Assembly (NCBI RefSeq): GCF_002210105.1
Contig: NZ_AQQU01000007.1
Coordinates: 186,001 to 250,000 of the forward strand
Direction: 5' to 3'
DNA length: 64,000 nt
Source of the DNA: Oceanicola sp. 22II-s10i
Lineage (GTDB): Bacteria > Pseudomonadota > Alphaproteobacteria > Rhodobacterales > Rhodobacteraceae
Position numbers and translations under genes: made by a program
Part shown: in pieces, positions 25,808 through 34,720 of the stretch
How the letters are laid out: every line of letters starts with the position of its first letter
How positions within the stretch are numbered: the first letter of the stretch is position 1
Notes under the pieces: generated by a model
What the model was told of the DNA's origin: nothing
Database searches by the model: none
Seen by the model: only the letters and a program-made list of their open reading frames with translations

Positions 25808-27085
25808 TCAGTGCAGGCGCCTGATCCGGCGCACCAGCAGCCAGACGGACAACACGACCGGCGGCACGATCAGTGCCGTCAGCCATGTCTTGTCCAGCCC
25901 CGCCATGTAGGCGAGCGGCATCGCCAGATAGGCGACGAGGCTGACCGCGTAATAGCTGATCGCCACGACCGACAGCCCCTCCACCGTCTTCTGCAGCCGC
26001 AACTGTGCATCCGCCCGGCGGTCCATGCTTTCCAGCAGCTTCTGGTTCTGCGCGCTGCGTTCGACATCCACGCGGGTCTGCAACAGCTCGCCCGCGCGGA
26101 TCGCCCGGTCGGCCAGCTTCGCCAGCCGCGCCTCGGTCGAACGCACCGTCCGCATCGCCGGGTCGTAGCGCCGGGTGACGAACTCGGTGAAACTCTGCCG
26201 CCCGCGAAACTTCACCTCGCGCAGCAGGTCGATCCGCTCCAGCACGATCGCTTCGTAAGCCGCCGTCGCGCCGAAGCGGAAGGCCGCCTGCGCGCCCATG
26301 TTCTCCAGCTCCGCGGCCACGGCCAGCAGGCGGTCCAGCGTCGCCTCGGCCCGTGTCGCGCCATCCGCCATGGCGCCGATCAGTGCGGTCAGTTCGCGGT
26401 CCATGCCGCCCATCCTCGGGTTGATGTCGCGCGCCCGCGCAAAACCAAGCATCGACATGGCGCGATAGGTCTCGATCTCGCACAGCCGCTGCACGATCCG
26501 CCCCGTGCGCCGCGCCCCCAGTTCGGCACCGGCAAAGACGGCGAACCGCATGTGCCCGGCCGGGTCGATGCGGAAATCGCCCGCCACGACCGCCTCGTCG
26601 TCCAGCACATGCGCGGCGGCGAGGCTTTCGGGCACGAACCAGTCGTCCAGCCGCGCGGCGATCTCGGCCCCGTCCGCCGGGCGCGGCGCGACCCGGACGA
26701 GGATCGACGTCATCCGCACGCCGGGCGCGGTGTCGAGCCACCCGGCCGGAAAGACATCGAACTCCGCCGGATCGAAGGGCCGCCCCGTCAGCCCCTCGCT
26801 GATCGCGGTGTAGGTCACGAATTCCGTGTGGCTTTCCCATTTCAACTGGTGCCGCCCGATCTGCCCTGACCAGTGCGTTGCCCCCGGCTGAGGATGCGGC
26901 GCGCCGTGCCGGTCGAGCAGCGAAACCAGATGCGCGACATCCGCCGCCCGGTCCCGCGCCACCGCCCCGTCGGGACGCTTGATCGCAAGGAAGACGACCG
27001 TCGCCGGGGCGGTCAGGGCCGGAAACGGACGGGCGTGCAGTTCGTTGGCAAGCTGGTAGCGCAGCGGGTGATCTGTGAGGGGCAT
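25808..27085 (-). CDS. DUF3422-family membrane protein
   Basis: A 425-residue protein matching the DUF3422 family: an N-terminal PLTDHPLRYQLANELHARPF motif, a long soluble region, a helical segment (about 290-370) with heptad-like Leu/Arg spacing, and two C-terminal membrane helices (about 375-420). Function is unknown. The ATG was chosen for the GGAGA 8 bases upstream and because the family begins here; the frame continues further upstream without a better start. It is convergent with the YeeE gene, with no spacer. Confidence 0.82.
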   Translation of the reverse strand: MPLTDHPLRYQLANELHARPFPALTAPATVVFLAIKRPDGAVARDRAADVAHLVSLLDRHGAPHPQPGATHWSGQIGRHQLKWESHTEFVTYTAISEGLTGRPFDPAEFDVFPAGWLDTAPGVRMTSILVRVAPRPADGAEIAARLDDWFVPESLAAAHVLDDEAVVAGDFRIDPAGHMRFAVFAGAELGARRTGRIVQRLCEIETYRAMSMLGFARARDINPRMGGMDRELTALIGAMADGATRAEATLDRLLAVAAELENMGAQAAFRFGATAAYEAIVLERIDLLREVKFRGRQSFTEFVTRRYDPAMRTVRSTEARLAKLADRAIRAGELLQTRVDVERSAQNQKLLESMDRRADAQLRLQKTVEGLSVVAISYYAVSLVAYLAMPLAYMAGLDKTWLTALIVPPVVLSVWLLVRRIRRLH

Positions 27086-27241
27086 GGCGCGTCTCCGGGT
27101 CAGGTTGCAACGCATAGCGTGCCGACGCCATCCGAGGAACGCGCTTTTTGTCGCAATATCAATACGTTGAAAGAATACATTTGTATGCCGAAACTTCCGG
27201 CGGGGTAAATGTGTTGTTCCGGCAGAGGAAAGGAGACGGCC

Positions 27242-28045
27242 ATGAGCGCGACTTCGGAACTTGAGGGCACCCTCACAGACCACCGCAAACGGCAGGATGC
27301 CAGCGCACGGCCACGCGCGATCCTCTACCGGATGGTCATGCCCGAACACATCTGCCCCTATGGCCTGAAGTCCAAGTGGCTGCTTGAAAGCCACGGCTTC
27401 GACGTCGAGGACCATCATCTGACGACACGCGCCGAAACAGACGCCTTCATGGAGCGGCACGAGGTCAAGACGACCCCCCAGACCTTCATCGCGCAGGAAC
27501 GGATCGGCGGGTATGACGACCTGCGGGCCTACTTCGGCCAGCCGCTGGCGGATGCGGACGATACCAGCTACCGCCCGGTCATCGCGATCTTCGGCGTTTC
27601 CTTCCTGATGGCCCTGTCCATCATGGCGCTCAGCGGAGGCTCGATCCTGTCGCTGGCCACGGTCACAACATTCATCGCCATCGCGATGTGCCTGCTCGGG
27701 GTCCAGAAGTTGCAGGACGTCGAAGGGTTCTCGACCATGTTCCTGAACTACGACCTGCTGGCCCGTCGCTGGGTGCCCTACGGCTATGTCTATCCCTATG
27801 CCGAAACGCTGGCCGGTGTCCTGATGCTGGGCGGGCTGCTGCCCTGGGTGTCGGGGCCGGTCGCCCTGTTCATCGGCTCGGTCGGGGCGTGGTCGGTGTT
27901 CCGAGCGGTCTATATCGAGAAGCGGGAGCTCAAGTGCGCCTGCGTCGGCGGCGGGTCTAACGTGCCGCTCGGCTTCGTGTCGCTGACCGAGAACGTGATG
28001 ATGATGCTGATGGGGATCTACACGCTGATCGGTATAGCACTGTAG
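27242..28045 (+). CDS. Glutaredoxin-like domain fused to MauE-type membrane domain
   Basis: A 267-residue fusion. Residues 25-105 resemble glutaredoxin: the active-site position is ICPYGLKSK with only Cys38 (CPYG, not CPYC), and VKTTPQTFI supplies the cis-proline TP. Residues 115-265 are four membrane helices of the MauE/DoxX-like family. Near residue 233 is the conserved CACVGGGSNVPLGFVSLTEN motif, whose two cysteines could relay a disulfide. A periplasm-directed thiol relay is plausible but unproven. SD AGGAGACGG precedes the ATG. It is divergent from DUF3422. Confidence 0.8.
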   Translation: MSATSELEGTLTDHRKRQDASARPRAILYRMVMPEHICPYGLKSKWLLESHGFDVEDHHLTTRAETDAFMERHEVKTTPQTFIAQERIGGYDDLRAYFGQPLADADDTSYRPVIAIFGVSFLMALSIMALSGGSILSLATVTTFIAIAMCLLGVQKLQDVEGFSTMFLNYDLLARRWVPYGYVYPYAETLAGVLMLGGLLPWVSGPVALFIGSVGAWSVFRAVYIEKRELKCACVGGGSNVPLGFVSLTENVMMMLMGIYTLIGIAL

Positions 28046-28054
28046 CGCCTTGCG

Positions 28055-29272
28055 TCAGGTGCCCGGAGCGACCGGTTCCGCGTCCGATCCGCCGGACAGG
28101 ACAGCGCCACCGGTGACGTCCTCGCGGTAAATCCAGTCGAACTGACGCACCATGGCTGCCGGCGCGACGATCCCCCCGAGACGCAGCGCCAAGTGGCCTG
28201 CCGCGCGCAAAGGCGGCAGGCTGACATGATACTTCCACGCATTGCGAGAGGCCGCGCCGACGATCCGGGCCGCGCGCCGGGCGCGACGGTCCTGATAGGC
28301 GGCGAGCCGGTCCGGCAAGGCGCCAGGGCCGTCGAGCGTTTCGGCCAGAACCCACGCATCCTCGAGCGCAAGGCATGCGCCCTGCGCCATGAAGGGCAGC
28401 GTCGGATGGGCCGCGTCGCCAAGCAGCGCCAGACCCCCGTCGTGCCACCGCCGGGCCACCGGGTGCCGGAACAGGCCCCAGCGTCCGACCGTCTCGACCC
28501 GCGACAGCAGCTCCCGCACCTCTGGACCGAACCCCGCGAAGAGCGCCCGCAGTGCCGCCGGATCGCCGGGCTGGGACCAGCTTTCCTCGGTCCATTCCGG
28601 GGTTTCATAAACGGCGACTATGTTGCGCGCCCGTCCGCCGCGCAGCGGGTAGGTCACCAGATGCCGCCCCGGCCCCATGAAGAGCCGCACCTCGGGTTCC
28701 AGCGGGCCAGTCTCCTCGACCATCGCACGCCATGCGACCTGTCGGGTGAAGAAAGGCTTGGCCGCGCCGTTCAGGGCGGGACGCACGCGGGAATGCAGAC
28801 CGTCGGCGCCGATGACCACATCGGCCCGCACCCGTGCGCCCTGCATCGTCACGATCTCGGGCCGCGCGCCGCCATGCACCTCGGCCGCCTGATGCATCAG
28901 GCCGATCCTTGCGCCCGCGGCCCGTGCGCCCTGCGCCAGAACGTCGATCAGGTCGGCCCGGTAAACGCAGTAATGCCCGCCCGTCCCGTGCCGCGCGACA
29001 TCCAGCGGCAGCACCTCTTCGCCATGGTGATTGCAGAGCGTCACAGCCTCGGCCCGGACCGCACCGGTCCGCTTGAGCGCGGTGTCGAGGCCAAGACCCC
29101 GCAGCACGGCCATCCCGTTGGGCGACACCTGCAGCCCCGCGCCGACCTCGCGGATCTCGGCGGCCTGCTCCAGCACGCGCACCTCGGCCCCGCGCAGCGC
29201 AAGGGCGCGGGCGGCGGCCAGACCACCGATCCCGGCGCCGATGATCGCGATATGTGTGCCGCTCAGACTCAT
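28055..29272 (-). CDS. FAD-dependent aromatic monooxygenase (salicylate hydroxylase-like)
   Basis: A 405-residue group A flavoprotein monooxygenase. The Rossmann motif GAGIGGLAAARAL is at residues 12-24. The DG motif is DVVIGADGLHSRVR (about 160), and the FAD ribityl motif LLGDAAHPTLPFMAQGACLA is near 290. Such enzymes hydroxylate salicylate, 3- or 6-hydroxybenzoate or 6-hydroxynicotinate using NAD(P)H and O2. No aromatic ring-cleavage genes are linked, so the substrate is open. It lies downstream of dksA on the same strand but beyond a strong terminator. Confidence 0.86.
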   Translation of the reverse strand: MSLSGTHIAIIGAGIGGLAAARALALRGAEVRVLEQAAEIREVGAGLQVSPNGMAVLRGLGLDTALKRTGAVRAEAVTLCNHHGEEVLPLDVARHGTGGHYCVYRADLIDVLAQGARAAGARIGLMHQAAEVHGGARPEIVTMQGARVRADVVIGADGLHSRVRPALNGAAKPFFTRQVAWRAMVEETGPLEPEVRLFMGPGRHLVTYPLRGGRARNIVAVYETPEWTEESWSQPGDPAALRALFAGFGPEVRELLSRVETVGRWGLFRHPVARRWHDGGLALLGDAAHPTLPFMAQGACLALEDAWVLAETLDGPGALPDRLAAYQDRRARRAARIVGAASRNAWKYHVSLPPLRAAGHLALRLGGIVAPAAMVRQFDWIYREDVTGGAVLSGGSDAEPVAPGT

Positions 29273-29288
29273 GGCGCCTGTTGATACG

Positions 29289-29315
29289 AAAAAACGCCGG
29301 GACGAAAGCCCGGCG
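29289..29315 (-). terminator. Intrinsic terminator of dksA
   Basis: On the minus strand CGCCGGG (29315 to 29309) and CCCGGCG (29301 to 29295) form a 7-bp stem with the loop CTTTCGT, followed by six T (29294 to 29289). This is a textbook structure lying 57 bases after dksA and 17 bases ahead of the monooxygenase gene. Confidence 0.85.
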
Positions 29316-29371
29316 CGACCTCTTTACCACCCGATCCGCAAAGCGGAAATTCGAAACCGTCCGCCGCGACC

Positions 29372-29794
29372 TCAGTCGTCGCGATGAACCTTCTCGCGCC
29401 GCTCGTGACGCTCCTGCGCCTCGAGGCTCATGGTAGCGATCGGCCGCGCATCGAGCCGCTTGAGGCTGATCGGCTCACCGGTCACTTCGCAATACCCGTA
29501 TTCGCCCTCGTCGATCCGGCGGAGCGCCGCGTCGATCTTGGACACCAGCTTGCGCTGACGGTCACGGGTTCTGAGTTCCAGTGCGCGATCGGTCTCTTCG
29601 CTCGCGCGGTCTGCGACATCGGGAATGTTACGCGTGCTGCCCTGCAGACCTTCGATGGTCTCCCGGCTGTCTTCGAGGATCTCATCCTTCCAGGCCAGCA
29701 ACTTTCTCCGGAAATATTCGAGCTGACGCTCGTTCATGAAAGGTTCGTCTTCAGCGGGCTGATAGTCATCAGAGAGAAACGTCTCCGCTTTCAT
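29372..29794 (-). CDS. dksA: RNA polymerase-binding transcription factor DksA (degenerate zinc finger)
   Basis: A 140-residue secondary-channel regulator that works with ppGpp. The coiled coil (about 30-95) carries the tip motif DVADRAS, matching DxxDxA. The C-terminal globule has only one of the four zinc cysteines: C102, T105, S123 and A126 form C-x2-T-x17-S-x2-A. This single-Cys form is known in Rhodobacter sphaeroides and is still active. The ATG is preceded by AGGAGCC. The frame runs further upstream without a better start. The gene ends at a strong terminator. Confidence 0.93.
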   Translation of the reverse strand: MKAETFLSDDYQPAEDEPFMNERQLEYFRRKLLAWKDEILEDSRETIEGLQGSTRNIPDVADRASEETDRALELRTRDRQRKLVSKIDAALRRIDEGEYGYCEVTGEPISLKRLDARPIATMSLEAQERHERREKVHRDD

Positions 29795-30100
29795 CCACAA
29801 GGCTCCTTCAAAAACCGGCCGTGTCCGTCGTTTTTGGATCACCGACGACCACAGAGCCACCCCACGCGAGCATCTACCCCTTTCGTTCCCCCATGTCACT
29901 ACACAATGCTGAAAATGCTCGCTTCCCATTCCGAGGTGCGTATCGAGCCGACGACGGATGTCCATGCGATTGCCTCTTGCGTCCGTCCGGGGCCGAGGCA
30001 ATCGTGACCTCCAGCGGACAAGGGTGGGCTATTGGGGCTCCATCCTGATGGTCCGCTGCGCCGGCGGTCCGGGACCGCCGATTTTGTCGGGGCGTATTTC
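29795..30100. other. Divergent spacer between dksA and the pVHL-like gene
   Basis: About 306 bases. It holds the dksA ribosome binding site and, at 30062-30080, a terminator-like hairpin. I found no convincing promoter boxes and no supported gene. Short open frames here have poor start sites. Confidence 0.5.
30062..30080 (+). promoter_or_regulatory. Terminator-like hairpin just upstream of the pVHL-like gene
   Basis: CGGCGGTC and GACCGCCG form an 8-bp stem with a 3-base loop, followed by ATTTTG, ending 20 bases before the ATG at 30101. It could terminate stray transcription or act as a leader element. It could also occlude the weak ribosome binding site. Confidence 0.4.
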
Positions 30101-31441
30101 ATGTCTTCATTTCTCCCGCGCCACGCGTGGTGCATGGTTCTGTGTGTGTCCATTCTGTCGTTTTCACTGACTGCCGGGCGTTCCGAGGAATGGGGAAATG
30201 CCTGGTCCGAGGTCCGAGGCTGGACCGTATATCAATCCGAAGACACCGGGTGTCACGCGAGTCGCAACATCGCCACCACGATGGAGCTGGGGATGCTGGT
30301 GTCCCCGGCGGGCAATTGGGAAATGCTGCTGTCGACCCAGACCGCCCACGACATCAGCGTGCCCGGCAGCTGGACTGTCGACGGGCAGTCGCATGAGACC
30401 GAATTCTATTCCTACGAGGGCTGGTACCGGGTTCCGGTCGACGGCCCCGAACGTCGGACGCTTGCCGCGGGCCGGACTCTGGTGGTCCAGACGCCGACAG
30501 AATACGAGGCGTTCCAGTTGGACGGCATGACCGCCATGCTATTGAAAATGCAGGAATGTTGGGAAAGCGCGACCAACCCTTCGCCGGACAGCAACAAGGC
30601 ACCAGTCGAAGCCCTGCCCAAGCCCGGCACGGGCGCCGAGACGCCGCGCGACGCGACCCGGGCGGTCTATGGGCAGGCCCGTGGGTGGACGATCTATTCG
30701 ACGACCGCCTACGGCGAATACAGCGGTTGCCGGATGGAACGTGGCGGCGGGTTCGACTTTTCCCTGACCCGCAATGTCGGATACTGGACGTTCTCGCTCC
30801 CCGTGTCGCTGCCGCAGGACACGCTTGCCGACGTCATCCTCGACATCGACCGATACAGCTTCGACCTCCGCATGATCGCGTCGTCGAGCGGAGAGCTGAC
30901 GGCCCGGATCGATCCTGCATTGGTGCAGCGGATCGCGCAGGCCGGTGTGATCCAGGTCGTGGTGAATGGCGCCTCGCACGGACTGTCGGCCAGCGGGACG
31001 CAGGCGGCCATCTCGAAGATCGGCGAATGCGACGACCGGCGCGGACGGACCGCGGCGGCGGCCCCTGCCCCGTCTCCGCGGCTACCGGATCGCAACGCAC
31101 AACCGGGGATCAAGCCGGTGCCGCCGCACATCCGCATTCCCGGCGGCGACAGCGATGCCTATAAGATGGGCACCGGCTGTCCGGCGGTCGGGTCGGTCAA
31201 GTCGCCCAACCTTCAGGACTGGGGCAACATCACCTTCGTCAACCGGTCTGACCGCGCGGTCCTCATCTACTGGCTGGACTACGATGGGCTGCCGGTCGAG
31301 ATGGCCGGGCTGGGCCGGAACGAGCAGATCTACATCAACTCGACAGCCGGGCATTTCTTCGTGGCCAAGGACAGCGACTTTGCCTGCCATGGCGGAGTGA
31401 TCGAGGTTCCACTGGGGGAAAACACACATACGATCCGTTGA
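30101..31441 (+). CDS. Secreted protein with duplicated domain and C-terminal pVHL-like beta domain
   Basis: A 446-residue exported protein (signal segment about 1-28, LCVSILSFSLTAG). Two related domains follow: about 30-155, with RGWTVYQSEDTGC near its start and LKMQEC at the end, and about 190-310, with RGWTIYSTTAYGEYSGC and SKIGEC. Each has a conserved Cys pair likely forming a disulfide. After a proline-rich linker, residues 372-446 resemble the von Hippel-Lindau beta domain: ITFVNRSDRAVLIYWLDYDG, then NSTAGHFFVAKD. The family resemblance is by eye. A periplasmic or extracellular binding role is likely. Exact function is unknown. Confidence 0.72.
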   Translation: MSSFLPRHAWCMVLCVSILSFSLTAGRSEEWGNAWSEVRGWTVYQSEDTGCHASRNIATTMELGMLVSPAGNWEMLLSTQTAHDISVPGSWTVDGQSHETEFYSYEGWYRVPVDGPERRTLAAGRTLVVQTPTEYEAFQLDGMTAMLLKMQECWESATNPSPDSNKAPVEALPKPGTGAETPRDATRAVYGQARGWTIYSTTAYGEYSGCRMERGGGFDFSLTRNVGYWTFSLPVSLPQDTLADVILDIDRYSFDLRMIASSSGELTARIDPALVQRIAQAGVIQVVVNGASHGLSASGTQAAISKIGECDDRRGRTAAAAPAPSPRLPDRNAQPGIKPVPPHIRIPGGDSDAYKMGTGCPAVGSVKSPNLQDWGNITFVNRSDRAVLIYWLDYDGLPVEMAGLGRNEQIYINSTAGHFFVAKDSDFACHGGVIEVPLGENTHTIR

Positions 31442-31568
31442 AAGCCCGCGGACCCGACCACATCCTTGCAACCCGGCCCCTGTGACCTGCCGACCGGCAG
31501 GCTGCGGATTGCGGGTCATGCCGAAGCGCACTAGTGTCGATCCCGACACGTCACGAGGAATGGATCGC

Positions 31569-32408
<840 letters not shown>

Positions 32409-32625
32409 GACCAGTCCGATGGCGGCCCCCATCCGGGGTCGCCATCGGCACGCTCCGGCCCGACCCATCTGTCACACAGGGTCACATTCCGCCGGTCACG
32501 TCCCCATGCCCCTTGCCATCGCGCCGCGGCGCTGGAACTATCCGCCAAGCTAAACGCCACATTAATGCCCGCATGGGACAACAGACTGGCGACACGGCAA
32601 GGCAGCGCAAGCAAGAGGTGCACAT

Positions 32626-33084
32626 ATGGCGGAGCGGTCGTTGATCGTGCGCCCGTTGGAAGCGTCGGACCGGGCCGACTGGGAACGTCTCTGGGATCTG
32701 TATCTCGAGTTCTATCACACCTCGACCACGCCCGAGGTGCGGGATGTCTATTTCCAGCGACTGCTCGGCAAGGATCCGCAGGATTTCAGCTGTCTGATCG
32801 CGACGCTTGACGGCCGCGCCGTAGGGCTTACGCATTACCTGTTCCATCGCCACGGCTGGAAGATAGAGAACGTGTGCTACCTGCAGGACCTTTACGCCGA
32901 TCCCGACGTGCGTGGCACCGGTGTCGGGCGTGCGCTGATCGAGGCGGTCTATGCCGCCGCCGATGCTGCCGGCGCGCCCTCGGTCTACTGGCTGACCCAG
33001 ACCGGCAACGCGACCGCGCGGCTGTTGTATGACCGGATCGCCCAGCCCACCGATTTCATGAAGTACCAGCGGGTTACCGGATGA
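32626..33084 (+). CDS. GNAT-family N-acetyltransferase
   Basis: A 152-residue single-domain GNAT protein. Acetyl-CoA motif A is visible as LQDLYADPDVRGTGVGRALI, with the R-x-x-G-x-G core; motif B follows as VYWLTQTGNATARLLYDRI. The substrate (protein, amino acid or small molecule) cannot be told. Its stop overlaps the start of the DUF2927 lipoprotein by 4 bases. It lies in the run of same-strand genes between the MoxR ATPase and its likely VWA partner. Confidence 0.85.
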   Translation: MAERSLIVRPLEASDRADWERLWDLYLEFYHTSTTPEVRDVYFQRLLGKDPQDFSCLIATLDGRAVGLTHYLFHRHGWKIENVCYLQDLYADPDVRGTGVGRALIEAVYAAADAAGAPSVYWLTQTGNATARLLYDRIAQPTDFMKYQRVTG

Positions 33085-34460
33085 AGCTCGCCTTCGCCCC
33101 GGTCATTCTGGCCCTGACGGTCGGCTGCCAGCCGATGGACTACAACCCCGAGCCCGCTTCGCGCGCGGCGGCAGCGCCGGCCGGCCTGCAGATGCAGCCG
33201 ATGAAGCTGTTCTCCGAGGCGCGCGGGGGACAGGCCCGGATCACCCAGTCGAACAGCGACATCGCCCGCGACTTCCTCGATCTGACCTTCATGCTCGAAT
33301 CCGGGCGGGCGCTGCCCGTTCTCACCCGGTTCGAGGAGCCGATCCGCGTCCGCATCAGCGGCGCGCCGCCGGCCGGGATGACGACCGAGCTCGACCGCGT
33401 CCTGAAACGGATGCGGGGCGAGGCGGACATCGACATCCAGCGCACCAGCGGCGAGGCGAATGTCATCATCCAGGCTGTCTCCAGCGCCCAGATCCGCAAG
33501 CATCTGCCGCAAGCCGCCTGTTTCGTGGTGCCGAACGTCACCTCGCTGTCCGACTACGCGGCCGCGCGCCGCAACGACGGCGCGTCCTGGACCACCCTGA
33601 CCGAGCGCAAGCGGATCGCGATCTTCGTGCCCAACGACGTCAGCCCGCAGGAGGTCCGCGACTGCCTGCACGAGGAACTGGCACAGGCGATCGGACCTCT
33701 GAACGACCTCTACCGGCTGGACAGCTCCGTCTTCAACGACGACAACATCCACACCGTCCTGACCTCGTTCGACATGCTGATCCTGCGTGCATATTACGAT
33801 CCGCGCCTGCATTCCGGCATGACCCGCGACGAGGTCGCAGCGCGCCTGCCCGAGATACTGGCGCGGCTGAACCCGGCGGGCGCGAACCGTGGCGCGCAGT
33901 ATATCAGCGCCACCCCGCGTCCGTGGATCGAGGCGATCCAGACCGCCCTCGGGCCGGGCGCCTCGGCCCCGAACCGACTCCGTGCGGCGCAGCGCGCCTT
34001 GGACATCGCGATCGCTCAGGGCTGGAACGATCACCGCCTCGCCTTTTCGCATTACGCCCTCGGCCGTCTGGTCCAGGCACGCGATCCCGCACAGGCCGTC
34101 GCCCATTACCGCAGCGCCGACATCATCTATGCCCGCAGCGGCACAACGGCGATCCACCGGGCATTTGTCCGCACCCAGCTCGCCGCCCATTCCCTCGCCC
34201 GCGGCGATGCCTCCGGCGCACTGCGCACCCTGCGCGGTCAGGCGGAACTGGCCCGCCGTTATGAGAACGCGGCGCTTCTCGCCTCGATCCAGATGCTGGA
34301 GGCCGAGGCGCTGGATTACACCGGTGACGCGGACCAGGCACGCAAGGTCAGGCGGGACAGTATCGGCTGGGCGCGTTATGGCTTCGGTCCCGACTGGGCC
34401 GTCCGCGCCAAGCTGAGCGAGGTCGCCGCCCTGAACCCGAAAAAGACCGGAGGGTCGTGA
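33081..34460 (+). CDS. DUF2927-family lipoprotein with TPR-like C-terminus
   Basis: A 459-residue predicted lipoprotein: signal segment with lipobox LTVGC, lipidated Cys near residue 16. Residues 50-250 match DUF2927, with RFEEPIRVRISG and the conserved CLHEELAQAIGPLNDLYRL, which looks like a HExx-type metal site although no protease activity is established. The C-terminal half (260-450) is helical with repeat-like Ala/Leu spacing, suggesting TPR-like repeats. It overlaps the GNAT gene upstream and is followed at once by a 55-residue membrane protein. Confidence 0.8.
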   Translation: MKLAFAPVILALTVGCQPMDYNPEPASRAAAAPAGLQMQPMKLFSEARGGQARITQSNSDIARDFLDLTFMLESGRALPVLTRFEEPIRVRISGAPPAGMTTELDRVLKRMRGEADIDIQRTSGEANVIIQAVSSAQIRKHLPQAACFVVPNVTSLSDYAAARRNDGASWTTLTERKRIAIFVPNDVSPQEVRDCLHEELAQAIGPLNDLYRLDSSVFNDDNIHTVLTSFDMLILRAYYDPRLHSGMTRDEVAARLPEILARLNPAGANRGAQYISATPRPWIEAIQTALGPGASAPNRLRAAQRALDIAIAQGWNDHRLAFSHYALGRLVQARDPAQAVAHYRSADIIYARSGTTAIHRAFVRTQLAAHSLARGDASGALRTLRGQAELARRYENAALLASIQMLEAEALDYTGDADQARKVRRDSIGWARYGFGPDWAVRAKLSEVAALNPKKTGGS

Positions 34461-34461
34461 C

Positions 34462-34629
34462 ATGCTGGTGATCATCGGCGTCGTTCTGGGCGCAGCCTGG
34501 GGCGGCTGGCGCGCCAAGGCGCGCGGCGGAAAACGGGCGGACATCCTGCAATATGCCGCCGTCCATGCGCTGATCTTCGCGATTGCGGGACTGTTCCTGA
34601 CGCTGTTCCTGCACCGCGCCCTCGTATGA
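34462..34629 (+). CDS. 55-residue two-helix membrane protein
   Basis: An open frame of 55 codons starting one base after the DUF2927 stop. Two hydrophobic helices (MLVIIGVVLGAAWGGW and the LIFAIAGLFLTLFLH segment) are separated by a basic stretch (RAKARGGKRADILQY), so the loop probably faces the cytoplasm. The periodic hydrophobicity and tight spacing argue for a real gene. From memory, similar miniproteins occur in Rhodobacterales, sometimes mislabelled as apolipoprotein acyltransferase. Function is unknown. Confidence 0.68.
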   Translation: MLVIIGVVLGAAWGGWRAKARGGKRADILQYAAVHALIFAIAGLFLTLFLHRALV

Positions 34630-34720
34630 GTGAACCGACCGACCGGCAGGTTATCCTGCTGGCATCCGGAGCAATGACCGGTTAGGCTCGGATCAAGTCA
34701 CGCGCAGGACCGGATCGCCC

